Assembly: GCF_001499655.1 (NCBI RefSeq)
Contig: NZ_LN879503.1
Span: forward strand, 81,286-145,285
DNA: 64,000 bases
Direction of reading: 5' to 3'
Source of the DNA: Candidatus Protochlamydia naegleriophila
GTDB taxonomy: Bacteria > Chlamydiota > Chlamydiia > Chlamydiales > Parachlamydiaceae
A program made the translations under genes and the position numbers. Numbering within the stretch: the stretch's first letter is position 1; the number at the start of each line of letters is the position of its first letter. Below are positions 1 to 7,507 of this stretch, piece by piece. The notes beneath the pieces were generated by a model. That model was given only the letters and a program-made list of their open reading frames with translations, had not been told where the DNA came from and did not search any database.

Positions 1-1015
1 TGAGTAGCATCCATGAAACTGCCTACCCTCAATTTAAACCAAATTTAACAGATCAAGAACTGGATGAGATCTACACCCCGTCTCAAGAAGAGTTGAAATT
101 TATTCACGAGCAGGGGAATAGCCAAATAGAGAAACTTTCGCTTCTAGTGCTGCTCAAGACTGGCCAAAGGCTAGGCTATTTCATTCCACCTTCCGATGTC
201 TTTTCTAATATCACTGCTCACATTGCAAAGTGTTGTCACCTAAACATTGAAAATAGGCAACTTCGTGAATTAGAGCAAACTGGGGCTCGACACCGTCTCC
301 GCGATTTAGCCAGGAGCTATCTAAAACTGAAAACGTTTGACGAAGAGTGCAAAGCGACAGACAGAGTCAATGGCACAAACTCAAAAAAGAACCTAAGAAG
401 CCCACCAATAAAGAAGCCAGGTCTTATCTCAACCACCTCTCTTGGTTAAAGGAGTGGGTTAGTCTTCTCCCAGACGTCAGCCACATTCCTGTTGGGATAT
501 GGCGGCAACTTGTTTTTGAAGCCAGAGCGCTGTTTGAAGAAGATCAAACCGGAGAAGCGCTATACCTTGATTTTATTTGAGCCAAAGGGCCCTGGATGAC
601 GCCGTAACTATCTTATTGCGCAAGGTGAGCTCACTACACAATAGGGCAGATCGGGACTCAAACAGTACCATCTTGAGCATACAAAAAAATTGAAGGCCTT
701 ATCAGCCAGTTTAGGGATGTCCTACATGCCTATCGAGAGGGAGAAAGCGACCTTGAGCGAATAACAAGAATTTCTGCATCTCTTCGGGGCGATCCGGAAC
801 GTTTGGTTACGGAATGCGATGAACACATGGCCTATTCTGGAAATAATTATATTCCCTTTATGTTGGGTTCTTATCGCTCTCAGAGGCTAATGTTGTTAAA
901 TTTTGTAGATTTGCTGAATATTCAATCCTCATCGAACGACACCTCAATTATTGAAGCTATAAGGGATTTTGCCCTCTATAACCGAAAAAATGCACTCACA
1001 AATAATTATCAATGA
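1..1015 (+). pseudogene. tnpA: Tn3-family transposase TnpA, N-terminal part, decayed
   Basis: Translation from base 3 reads SSIHETAYPQF and then LTDQELDEIYTP and GQRLGYFIPPSDVF, the pattern of the N-terminal domain (DUF4158) of Tn3-family transposases. The window begins on TG of what is probably the ATG start. The frame breaks near base 345, moves to another frame (LSWLKEWVSLLPDVSHIP, to 580), and reappears at 803-1015 with CDEHMAYSGNNYIPF and EAIRDFALYNRK, also TnpA-like. Stops and shifts lie between, so no functional transposase can be made. The 3' part of the gene is missing and the right terminal repeat follows directly. Confidence 0.75.
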
Positions 1016-1045
1016 GCTTACTAGTTATATTCCATAGTCAAATGG

Positions 1046-1083
1046 CGATTTGGCCATTTTCGTCAGAATTCCGGCCAACCCTC
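1046..1083. repeat. Tn3-family terminal inverted repeat (right end)
   Basis: Read on the minus strand from 1083 this runs gagggttggccggaattctg and on through aaaatggcc. The same sequence forms both ends of the 112-bp element at 22717-22828. The outer end points right, so it belongs to the plus-strand tnpA remnant on its left. The size fits the roughly 38-bp ends of the Tn3 family. Confidence 0.7.
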
Positions 1084-1620
1084 AAGTAGATTGAAAAAGA
1101 CAGCACGTTTTTAGCCTCTCCCTTGTTTAGTCCAGCCTTAACGCGACGGCGTAATTCAACATTTTGTAACCAAGCCAGATTAAAAATAGTGCGTTCAATC
1201 CGCCCGATTTCTCTTAATGTCATTGATAAGCCATTCTGATGTGGGTAACTTCCGAGTTGGCTGTAACAGTCCCTTGTTTAATGGAAGCTGCTAGACACAG
1301 AATTTCATCCCAAGGACTCTTGATGTGTTTTACATTGATAGCATCACCTATCATAGTATTATCGGAGACTGTTTAGCTTCTTTCAATGAAGCAGATTTTT
1401 CTGTGGGTAATAAATATTCTTCAAAATCTTTAAACTGACGCGATCCATGCATACAAAGATTGCCTGAACGTAATGCATTTTTAAGTTCTGATAAGACACA
1501 TAACTCATAAAAACATCGATCTATTCCATCATCTGAAAAGAAAAATTTTCTCCCAACGCTTGGATACAAAGCCTGTAGGTATGTCTTTTGGGGCTTTACG
1601 TGATTGGTTGGCATTCCTTG
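1084..1620 (-). pseudogene. tnpA: Second Tn3-family TnpA remnant, middle to C-terminal part
   Basis: The minus strand encodes DDGIDRCFYELCVLSELKNA with GSRQFKDFEEYLLP (1351-1614), then [18 protein letters not shown] in a shifted frame, then [18 protein letters not shown] and [17 protein letters not shown] (1090-1223). All are typical TnpA C-terminal half sequences. The reading frame runs into the terminal repeat of the neighbouring copy at 1083, so one Tn3 derivative seems to end inside the tnpA of another. There are at least two frameshifts. Confidence 0.7.
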
Positions 1621-1860
1621 CCTTAATGATTTCCTACCGCAAGATAAACGTTGGCAAATAATTGGGAGGTTGCATTTCCTAGAGGAATTCCCACACTCCC
1701 AGAAGGGCCGCTATTAACTTGAAAGCTATCAATGATTGTATCGATAATTTTTAACGCTTTTTCACCTGCGATATTTTTCGAAGGAGAGTTTTGAGAATCT
1801 TGTGATTAACTGTATCGAAAAAACGTTTAATGTCTATTTTGAGAGCATAACAGAGCTGGT
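1621..1860 (-). pseudogene. Reverse transcriptase fragment
   Basis: The minus strand reads CYALKIDIKRFFDTVNHKIL, then after a frameshift GIPLGNATSQLFANVYL. These match reverse-transcriptase blocks of the group II intron / retron / DGR type (KxDIxxFFxxVxH and xIPxGxxTSQxxANxY). The YxDD active-site block is absent because the sequence passes into the Tn3 tnpA remnant. The fragment is too short to assign the type of RT. Confidence 0.55.
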
Positions 1861-1920
1861 TTTTTTCTGATCATGCGATGCAGAATTGTGACTTCAAATT
1901 CTGAGCTGACCCCCTAGAGA

Positions 1921-2027
1921 CCGATTTTTGATGCTGGATTATCTCTCCAAAGATCTCTAGAACGAATATATTTCTTTAACGTGTCAGACCTTTTGTGTCC
2001 CGTTTGTTTCATAATGGCATATTCCTA
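1921..2027 (-). repeat. Partial duplicate of the 3' end of the tyrosine recombinase gene
   Basis: These 107 bases closely match 3302-3407, the last ~35 codons of the recombinase gene at 3295-4335, including the segment around the catalytic tyrosine. The similarity ends abruptly on both sides. It looks like a recombination or insertion scar, not a gene. Confidence 0.7.
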
Positions 2028-2042
2028 TGTCAGTAAATAATA

Positions 2043-2243
2043 GGTTTGCGTGATGTAATTACATTAGATGGTTATCTAGGCTAGTGTAAGGAACGCGGCC
2101 AGGAACCAGAAAAACTTTTCTCAGGGAATATTCATTTACGATTAAAACCTGATTTACATGCAAAACTTGCTACTGATGCAAAATACCGTGGAATCGGTCT
2201 TAATCACTATATTAATCAAACTCTACAACAAGCTGTTGGCTAG
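2043..2243 (+). pseudogene. hicB: HicB-family antitoxin remnant
   Basis: The plus strand encodes GLRDVITLDG, a stop, then CKERGQEPEKLFSGN and LRLKPDLHAKLATDAK ending in NQTLQQAVG. HicB antitoxins have the same order: a partly degraded RNase-H-like fold followed by a PEKxFSG linker and a small DNA-binding helix pair. The middle of the first domain is deleted and an in-frame TAG is present. No hicA is visible nearby. Confidence 0.55.
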
Positions 2244-2484
2244 TTAAGTTTAACAGGCTGGAATTTAAAGTAGGCAATGTCAATCCAACAACCATTCTAA
2301 ACTTTATTGCTGGCATTATCAGCCATATTTTCCTTGTCACAGCTTGCAGTCCAGTGACTTTCATGACATCGCTAAAACCATGCAATTTTAGATAGTCACA
2401 TTAAGCCTTTGCAAAGCTTCGAGCGTTGCGCTAGAATATAATCTTCAAATTGCTCACAATACTTTCAGAAAGTTAAACGAAAAA
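2244..2484. other. Gap with possible transposase relic
   Basis: No intact gene is visible. On the minus strand a short open stretch reads LHGFSDVMKVTGLQAVTRKI, which could be a relic of a transposase C-terminus, but this cannot be assigned. Otherwise the stretch appears non-coding. Confidence 0.25.
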
Positions 2485-2841
2485 TTAATAGATGGCGACG
2501 GTCGAAACTATCTTTGCCAAGGTCTTGATAGTTGGGTTCTTATGCTTAAACGCTTGATAGGCTGTAGATCTAGCTACGTTTGCTTCTTTAAAAAGCGCAA
2601 CTTTATTATGTTCATCCATGTAAATCTCAAGTAATTCCACCACGCCCTCAGGATCATTATTAATAAGACATTCCATGATAGCAGAACCTATGAACTCTTT
2701 GCTTAAATATTTTTCAGGTTCGAATTCACTTATTTTACCCCCTTTTTTAATTCTCAACTTCTCCCCCTTTTTCAACGTAGTATGTGAAGAGGTTTTTTGC
2801 CTCTTTAATGTCTTTGTCTTGTCCATTTTTGTTACCCCCAT
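2485..2841 (-). CDS. HigA-type addiction-module antitoxin
   Basis: The C-terminal half contains LFKEANVARSTAYQAFKHKN followed by PTIKTLAKIVSTV, a helix-turn-helix as in antidote proteins paired with RelE/HigB-type toxins. It follows the toxin gene in the same direction. The longest reading frame overlaps the toxin by 95 bases, which is unusually long. A TTG start next to a GGGGGAG ribosome-binding site within the last bases of the toxin gene would leave a shorter, more typical antitoxin. The start is therefore uncertain. It would neutralise the toxin and repress the operon. Confidence 0.65.
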   Translation of the reverse strand: MGVTKMDKTKTLKRQKTSSHTTLKKGEKLRIKKGGKISEFEPEKYLSKEFIGSAIMECLINNDPEGVVELLEIYMDEHNKVALFKEANVARSTAYQAFKHKNPTIKTLAKIVSTVAIY

Positions 2842-3088
2842 ATAGAAGAAGTAAATAAATAGAGCCTACTTTTCCATAATAAACACGCTTGCCATCATCC
2901 CAACGTAATTCAAAAATGCAGTTCTTTGTTATACCTTTATCGTATTCAGAAACATTCTTAAAATCTCCAAAATAGCCACTTTCTTTAATATTTTTGATTC
3001 TTTTAGAAATGACGGCTTTGGTCTTCAAGGATTGTTTGTCGAACCATTCTTTATATTTATCTGTTTGGACTACTTCATACCTATTCAT
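2747..3088 (-). CDS. RelE/HigB-type toxin (Gp49-like)
   Basis: The 113-residue product begins MNRYEVVQTDKYKEWFDKQ and contains KAVISKRIKNI, IFELRWDDGKRVYYGKVG and IYLLLLYGGNKNGQDKDIKEA. This is the layout of the phage Gp49-like branch of the RelE/ParE superfamily, whose members usually cleave mRNA on the ribosome. The gene comes first and its antitoxin second (HigBA-like order). It is intact. TA pairs of this type are frequent passengers of Tn3-family transposons, which fits the neighbouring tnpA relics. Confidence 0.7.
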   Translation of the reverse strand: MNRYEVVQTDKYKEWFDKQSLKTKAVISKRIKNIKESGYFGDFKNVSEYDKGITKNCIFELRWDDGKRVYYGKVGSIYLLLLYGGNKNGQDKDIKEAKNLFTYYVEKGGEVEN

Positions 3089-3294
3089 AGCCTTATTGTA
3101 CTATATATTGTACATTTATAACAAGCTGACTGTATTATAAAATAGATAGAGTCATTCACCTCAAAAAATATTAGCGAATTAACTGATTCGTGTATGAAGC
3201 GCAAATGTTCCTAAGATTAGGTTTTTCTAAGCCTCAATGAAAGAACTCACTTTTTTTCTAGTAAAATCAATTTGAATAAGAGTCAGAAATACAA

Positions 3295-4335
3295 CTAGAG
3301 CCCTATTTTAGATGCAGGATTATCTCTCCAAAGATCTCTTGAGCGAATATATTTCTTTAAAGTGTCGGATCTTTTGTGCCCCGTTTGCTTCATAATGGCA
3401 TATTCCTGAACGCCAGCCATTGCAGCAGAGGTAGCAAAGCCTGATCTCAAACTATGTCCAGACATGCCAGTTGCTATTTCCTTTGTTGCTGCATACTTTT
3501 TAACTATAATGGCAACAGCATGAGAGCTCATTGCTTTCGTTGATTTTTGACCATGTCTATTAATGGGCATAAAAAGAGGGCCTTCCAGAAGGCATCCTAC
3601 ATTAATCCAATCTTGCAAAGCCCGAACAGGGCAAGTGGTTGGATTGGATCCATAAGGAATCGCAATTTCTCTTCCTTCCCCTTGTTGATCAGTCTTAGAT
3701 CGCTTTAAATAGATAATATAACCATCTCTAACAAGCTTCAAGTCACATAATTGAAGGCTTACAAGCTCTGATCTACGAAAAGCCCCCGCAAAACCAAGCA
3801 GAAGCAAAGCTCTATCTCTGAATCCTATTAATCTACTCTCGCCTTCTGTTTCAAGTTGAATGCTGTCAATCATTCGTCTTAAGTCTTCAATTAAAATGGG
3901 CTCTTTTCCTTTTTGAGCTGTTCCATGAGTATTCTTGATTCCCTTCCAAGTTTCTTGAATTGAAGGATGCTTCCTATTAAAATCAAGCCCAGCAACTTTA
4001 TGCGCCTGACTTATCGCGCTTAGTCTACGAGCTAATGTCGATGTTTTTAAAGGACTTCTTTGATTTTCATTACTGTCTATATAATCTTGAGAAGCTCTAT
4101 CTGCTAAATAACAAGCAACAGTACATGGATCAGCTGGTAATGTACTCAAGCCTCTAGCTTGACACCAGAAGCTAAAGTCTTTCCAATCCGAACCATAACT
4201 TTTTACCGTATTTTTAGAGCGTGAATTTTTAGCATAGTCGTTAGCTAATTTAGAGGCATAAATCAGCGACTCTAAAATTTCATTGCCATTAACAATACCA
4301 TTCTCTTCAAGAAAAACTTTATCCAAAGAATTCAT
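3295..4335 (-). CDS. Tyrosine site-specific recombinase
   Basis: This 346-residue protein has an N-terminal SAM-like core-binding domain (about residues 25-130, NTVKSYGSDWKDFSFWCQ) and a C-terminal catalytic domain. Visible catalytic residues are Arg in AGAFRRSEL, Lys in LKRSKTDQQGEG, the HSLR box in SGHSLRSGFA, His in TGHKRSDTL and the nucleophile Tyr in KKYIRSRD. It is complete and looks active. A perfect 16-7-16 palindrome lies 74 bases upstream of the start and is a candidate recombination site. With the Tn3 relics nearby it may be a TnpI-like cointegrate resolvase; a stand-alone plasmid resolvase or integrase is the alternative. Confidence 0.85.
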   Translation of the reverse strand: MNSLDKVFLEENGIVNGNEILESLIYASKLANDYAKNSRSKNTVKSYGSDWKDFSFWCQARGLSTLPADPCTVACYLADRASQDYIDSNENQRSPLKTSTLARRLSAISQAHKVAGLDFNRKHPSIQETWKGIKNTHGTAQKGKEPILIEDLRRMIDSIQLETEGESRLIGFRDRALLLLGFAGAFRRSELVSLQLCDLKLVRDGYIIYLKRSKTDQQGEGREIAIPYGSNPTTCPVRALQDWINVGCLLEGPLFMPINRHGQKSTKAMSSHAVAIIVKKYAATKEIATGMSGHSLRSGFATSAAMAGVQEYAIMKQTGHKRSDTLKKYIRSRDLWRDNPASKIGL

Positions 4336-4409
4336 GGCTTACCTTCAACTGTTTTCGATCCAATAAAATTTGCCAGTTTTTTCCATTTTTCAAAAATCTT
4401 ACTTCCAAT

Positions 4410-4448
4410 TTCTAACGTTCGATAAGAACACATTATCGAACGTTAGAA
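4410..4448. promoter_or_regulatory. Lox-like perfect palindrome, candidate recombinase core site
   Basis: Arms of 16 bp (ttctaacgttcgataa and its exact reverse complement) flank a 7-base spacer, gaacaca. The asymmetric spacer between perfect arms resembles core sites of Cre- and TnpI-type recombinases (arms of 11-16 bp, spacer 6-8). It lies between the divergent recombinase gene and the gene at 4648. It could instead be an operator for either gene. Confidence 0.6.
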
Positions 4449-4647
4449 TAACATTTTAGCATTATTAATGCAAAGTATATATATTTATAAAAAGGTAAAA
4501 CTTTTAAACACCTATAACCGCTTACTAAATTTGTCAATAAATAGGTAAGTCAATATTTACTTCTATACATTTATGAATTTTTACACTAACATAGATATGT
4601 AGATATAGAGGTAATACATCAAAACATTAAAGAGGTATGAGTGAGCA

Positions 4648-4872
4648 ATGGAAGAACAGTCAGAAGATAATTTAGGCTCAAAGAAGAAAAGCTATGTAAA
4701 AAATAAATTTACTACGTACTTAAACGAAGAAGCTGAGAATGCTTTGACTGAGCTTTATATCCATCGTTTAAGGAAGAATAGAATTGATAGAAGAACCGCA
4801 CGTTCACAAATTGTTTGTGAAGCGCTCATCGAATTGTACAAAAAAGAATGTGGAGAAAATGGGCTGTGTTGA
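4648..4872 (+). CDS. Small ribbon-helix-helix-like protein, 3' end replaced by a MITE
   Basis: The 74-residue product contains KFTTYLNEEAENALTELY followed by RTARSQIVCEALIELYKKE, consistent with a beta strand and two helices of a CopG/TraY-like ribbon-helix-helix domain. It is divergent from the recombinase gene and could regulate it or serve in DNA transfer. The last codons (NGLC and the stop) come from the left end of the MITE starting at 4862, so the natural C-terminus is lost or was just at this point. Function is inferred only from fold-like pattern. Confidence 0.5.
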   Translation: MEEQSEDNLGSKKKSYVKNKFTTYLNEEAENALTELYIHRLRKNRIDRRTARSQIVCEALIELYKKECGENGLC

Positions 4873-4941
4873 ATAAATGACCTTAAGTCATTGAAGATCA
4901 TTAAAATATATTACAAATTATCAATGACTTTCAACACAGCG
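4862..4941. mobile_element. Diverged IS903-type MITE
   Basis: Starts ggctgtgttgaataaatga and ends caacacagc, with cttaagtcattg near the left end as in the 92-bp MITEs at 9271 and 11587. The interior is diverged and about 12 bp shorter. Confidence 0.7.
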
Positions 4942-5081
4942 TCTCGACACATGCTTATTTGGGTTCTGAATATCGGAAAAAATTGAGATAGTCTCAAAAG
5001 AAGCTTCTAAAATGCTAAGATATGAGACATACTTTAATATAATTAAGATAAAAAATCATTTAATTGCCATCAATGTCTGTC

Positions 5082-5110
5082 AACTTTTACCAAATGGGGT
5101 CAGCTCAGAT
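5082..5110. repeat. Insertion-sequence end remnant (IS21-like motif)
   Basis: The motif ggggtcagctcaga occurs here and, inverted, at 1902-1916 next to the recombinase duplicate. Ends carrying this motif are common in IS21-like elements. No transposase gene accompanies either copy. Confidence 0.25.
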
Positions 5111-5206
5111 TAAGCACGTTAAGATTTCTTAAACCTATGAATCTGATAATCTTGATAGAAACTCCCACTGATTTATAAACTCTTAAATCAGAATAGTTTG
5201 AATAGT

Positions 5207-5388
5207 TTGCAAGAAGCTCAAAGTTTAGCAAAAGAATGGAGGGAAGACTATAATAATTGGCGCTCCCTATAGTGCGCTATATGGTCTTTCACCTGAAGAG
5301 TTTAGAAAGGCCTACAATCTAAAAACAATCAATGCATTGATAGTGCGATTTTTTATTGAAAAATAGACCTAATTAAGGGGTAATGTCA
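5207..5388 (+). pseudogene. IS3-family (IS407-type) orfB 3' end remnant
   Basis: The plus strand encodes SLQEAQSLAKEWREDYNNW and then YGLSPEEFRKAY, identical in pattern to the end of orfB in the element at 9016-10334. The sequence runs to the terminal repeat aaggggtaatgtca at 5388. Everything upstream in the element is gone. Confidence 0.75.
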
Positions 5389-5491
5389 AAGTTTTCTGAA
5401 GGTTTATCATCTACCTATAAATCTTCTGATAATCTTCACTCATTTATATAAAACCCACCACTTGGTATTATAAAAGTAACAGAAGGTTTTT

Positions 5492-5752
5492 ATGAAACAT
5501 GTAGAAAAAAGCCGTATTAATTTTGATATTCCTACACCTTTACACCAAGAATTAAAAATCCAAGCTATCCGTTTAGGATTAAGCGTGCGTGGGACCCAAG
5601 CTCTGGAAGACAAATTGATGGAACTTGCTAGACAAGAAGAAGCAGAAAAAATAGAAAAATATCACATCCTAATGGACAAATACGAAAAAGGTGAAGTTGA
5701 AACAATTTCTCATGACGAAATGATGAAGCGAGTGGATTGGGATGCCTTATAA
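5492..5752 (+). CDS. Ribbon-helix-helix antitoxin, RelB-like, now orphaned
   Basis: The 86-residue product begins with KSRINFDIPTPLHQELKIQA, an RHH DNA-binding strand and helix, followed by a charged helix and the tail ETISHDEMMKRVDWDAL. The same tail pattern (TISHEEMMKRLGWDD) closes the antitoxin at 23845-24108, where a RelE-like toxin follows directly. AAGGTTT precedes the start. Here only a stub of the toxin remains, so the antitoxin survives alone. Confidence 0.65.
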   Translation: MKHVEKSRINFDIPTPLHQELKIQAIRLGLSVRGTQALEDKLMELARQEEAEKIEKYHILMDKYEKGEVETISHDEMMKRVDWDAL

Positions 5753-5801
5753 AATTGATTATCTTATCGACCTTATTCAAATTAATTATAGACAATCTTA
5801 A
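5742..5801 (+). pseudogene. RelE-like toxin stub
   Basis: An ATG overlapping the end of the antitoxin gene opens MPYKIDYLIDL and stops after 19 codons. The toxin at 24095 begins MYKINYDCDL at the same overlap position. The rest of the toxin gene is deleted. Confidence 0.5.
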
Positions 5802-5818
5802 AATCTATGAGATACCAG

Positions 5819-5862
5819 ATGCATGTCAACATAATGCTTAAAAACATTATGTTGACATGCAT
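5819..5862. terminator. Perfect 18-bp inverted repeat
   Basis: Arms atgcatgtcaacataatg and their exact complement enclose an 8-base loop. It lies between a plus-strand and a minus-strand gene that converge, so a bidirectional terminator is plausible. There is no clear T run, so a protein-binding palindrome is possible. Confidence 0.5.
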
Positions 5863-5892
5863 AATAAATAGAAAAATTAGCATTAAATAAAT

Positions 5893-6411
5893 TTAGATGC
5901 CTAATTCTTTTTCAACCAATTCCAATGCTTTGGTTTTCCCCCACAGAGGTCCCCAAGTTGACTCACCCATATAATTAAATATGTTATTACGGGAAATGTT
6001 TAAGGCAGTACGCAAAGAAATTTGCTTTCTATACCCTGCTTCACGCCCAGAAAAATCCATATCTCCTGAAGTCCACGGTTCGATTTCAGTCTCCCATATA
6101 CTAAACTGAGCGTCAAGCATCTCATCGATTGTCGAAAGATTCCATATAGCCACCTGTTTTTTGTCTATTTCATCCGGTAAGAAAGGTCTCTTTTTATTAT
6201 CGATTATGAGGTCCGGATATTTCGCAACTGTTGCCTGAAATAAGCGGTCAAGAGCGTGCTTGATATCTCCACACTTTCTTCTAGTTATGAGTTCTCGATC
6301 ACTTTTTGGATCTGGATCAAATCGGTCGATTGGAATTGTTAATCGATCAATCTCCTTATTCACTGCTGCATAAATACGTTCAAAACATTCTCCAGGTAAT
6401 ATTTCTACCAT
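5893..6411 (-). CDS. Hypothetical protein, 172 residues
   Basis: Complete reading frame starting MVEILPGECFERIYAAVNKE and ending ALELVEKELGI. It has an acidic, helix-rich composition with several Trp residues (WNLSTIDEM, WETEIEPWTSG, STWGPLWGKTK). There is no signal peptide and no membrane segment. I do not recognise the family. It stands alone between the palindrome at 5819 and mobile remnants, convergent with the orphan antitoxin. A role in DNA modification or defence cannot be read from it. Confidence 0.5.
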   Translation of the reverse strand: MVEILPGECFERIYAAVNKEIDRLTIPIDRFDPDPKSDRELITRRKCGDIKHALDRLFQATVAKYPDLIIDNKKRPFLPDEIDKKQVAIWNLSTIDEMLDAQFSIWETEIEPWTSGDMDFSGREAGYRKQISLRTALNISRNNIFNYMGESTWGPLWGKTKALELVEKELGI

Positions 6412-6582
6412 CTATATTTCCTTCTTAAAACATGATAAAGTCGAACTTCAATAGGATATATAATAGATAAAGACTATTTTTTATCCTAGATAGCCTTTGG
6501 AGATTTGCCTGTTGATTACGAAATGACAAACTTTTGGCGTTAGAAATTTTACTCGGAAATGATTTAAATTAATCATTTAACA

Positions 6583-6746
6583 GAGAAAGTAAATTAGAGT
6601 ACTTCCTTAAGAGAAGTGAAGTTTAAAAGCAATCTCAGTGCGCCACTAACGTCTGATAATATATACATGTTCAACATAGGAATTAATGTGCATTATTTAC
6701 GTAACTTATCTTGCTCTATTGATAGATTGTAATTTTTGTTTTATCA
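6583..6746. repeat. 164-bp dispersed repeat, copy A
   Basis: Nearly identical (a handful of substitutions, no gaps) to 22553-22716. It begins gagaaagtaaattagagtac and ends gtaatttttgttttatca. It is non-coding. Here it truncates the IS5-type transposase remnant that follows; the other copy truncates a nuclease gene. Confidence 0.8.
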
Positions 6747-6750
6747 TGCA

Positions 6751-7408
6751 CTAAAAAATCAAATTTTGATTGCGTAGCATCTGCGGTACAATGCAAGTTC
6801 CTCCTTTGTCATAGACCTTCTTACGAAATCTACTGGCGTCATAAGCCCCATCACCCCTCACAGATTTTACCCTGCATGGCAAATCTACCAACATGTTTTC
6901 TGCTATCTCAGCATCTCCTCGATCATTCCCTGTTAATACTTTCCAGGGTTTCTGCATCTATTCCAATGTGAAATTTTCTCCATGTTCTGCGTTTACTCTT
7001 TCAGTGCAACTTTACTTTCCATTCCCCTTCTCCGTGTACCTTAAGTCCTGTAGAATGAAAAATGATATGCCGCGCTTGCTTTCCCTTCGTCAATTGACTG
7101 ATTCTTTTATGAAGCGACTTCGCTCGCCTCGAAATATGTGAATAGCTTGGACCCATTGCTGTAAAAAGCGATTGGGCAAATCCTTGTAAGCTCCTTAGAG
7201 AGCGTTTATACACTTGTCTAAGAATCAGCAGCATCAGGATAGCTTCATCAGAATATGTTGCAGACCGTCCTGCTTGACAAGTATGATAGGAGGAAAACCA
7301 GTTTTTGATGGCTTTTTCATCCACCCAAACAGTTATGCTTCCCCTTTGGATAAGGGCTTTGTTATACTCAGCCCAATTTCGAATGCGATAAGTCGGTCCA
7401 GTTTGCAT
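6751..7408 (-). pseudogene. IS5-family transposase, frameshifted and truncated
   Basis: The minus strand encodes YRIRNWAEYNKALIQRGSI, an N-terminal signature of one IS5 group, then LKVHGEGEWKVKLH before the frame breaks near 7000. It resumes with LTGNDRGDAEIAEN and VRGDGAYDASRFRKKVYDKG (DDE second Asp region). The third catalytic segment is lost at the junction with the 164-bp repeat. A sister copy lies at 8330-8827. Confidence 0.8.
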
Positions 7409-7507
7409 GGGTAGTCTCTGTGTTCTGTAGTGAGAAGCAGCCTACTCCATGCTTGTTTTATTCGCATACTATTTCAAATTTGACGTGAAAGATATTGCGC
7501 AAAAAGG

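Noticed and set aside
4410..4448. The 39-bp palindrome as a transcription terminator
   Set aside because: It lies upstream of two divergent genes with no transcript expected to end there, and it lacks a T run.
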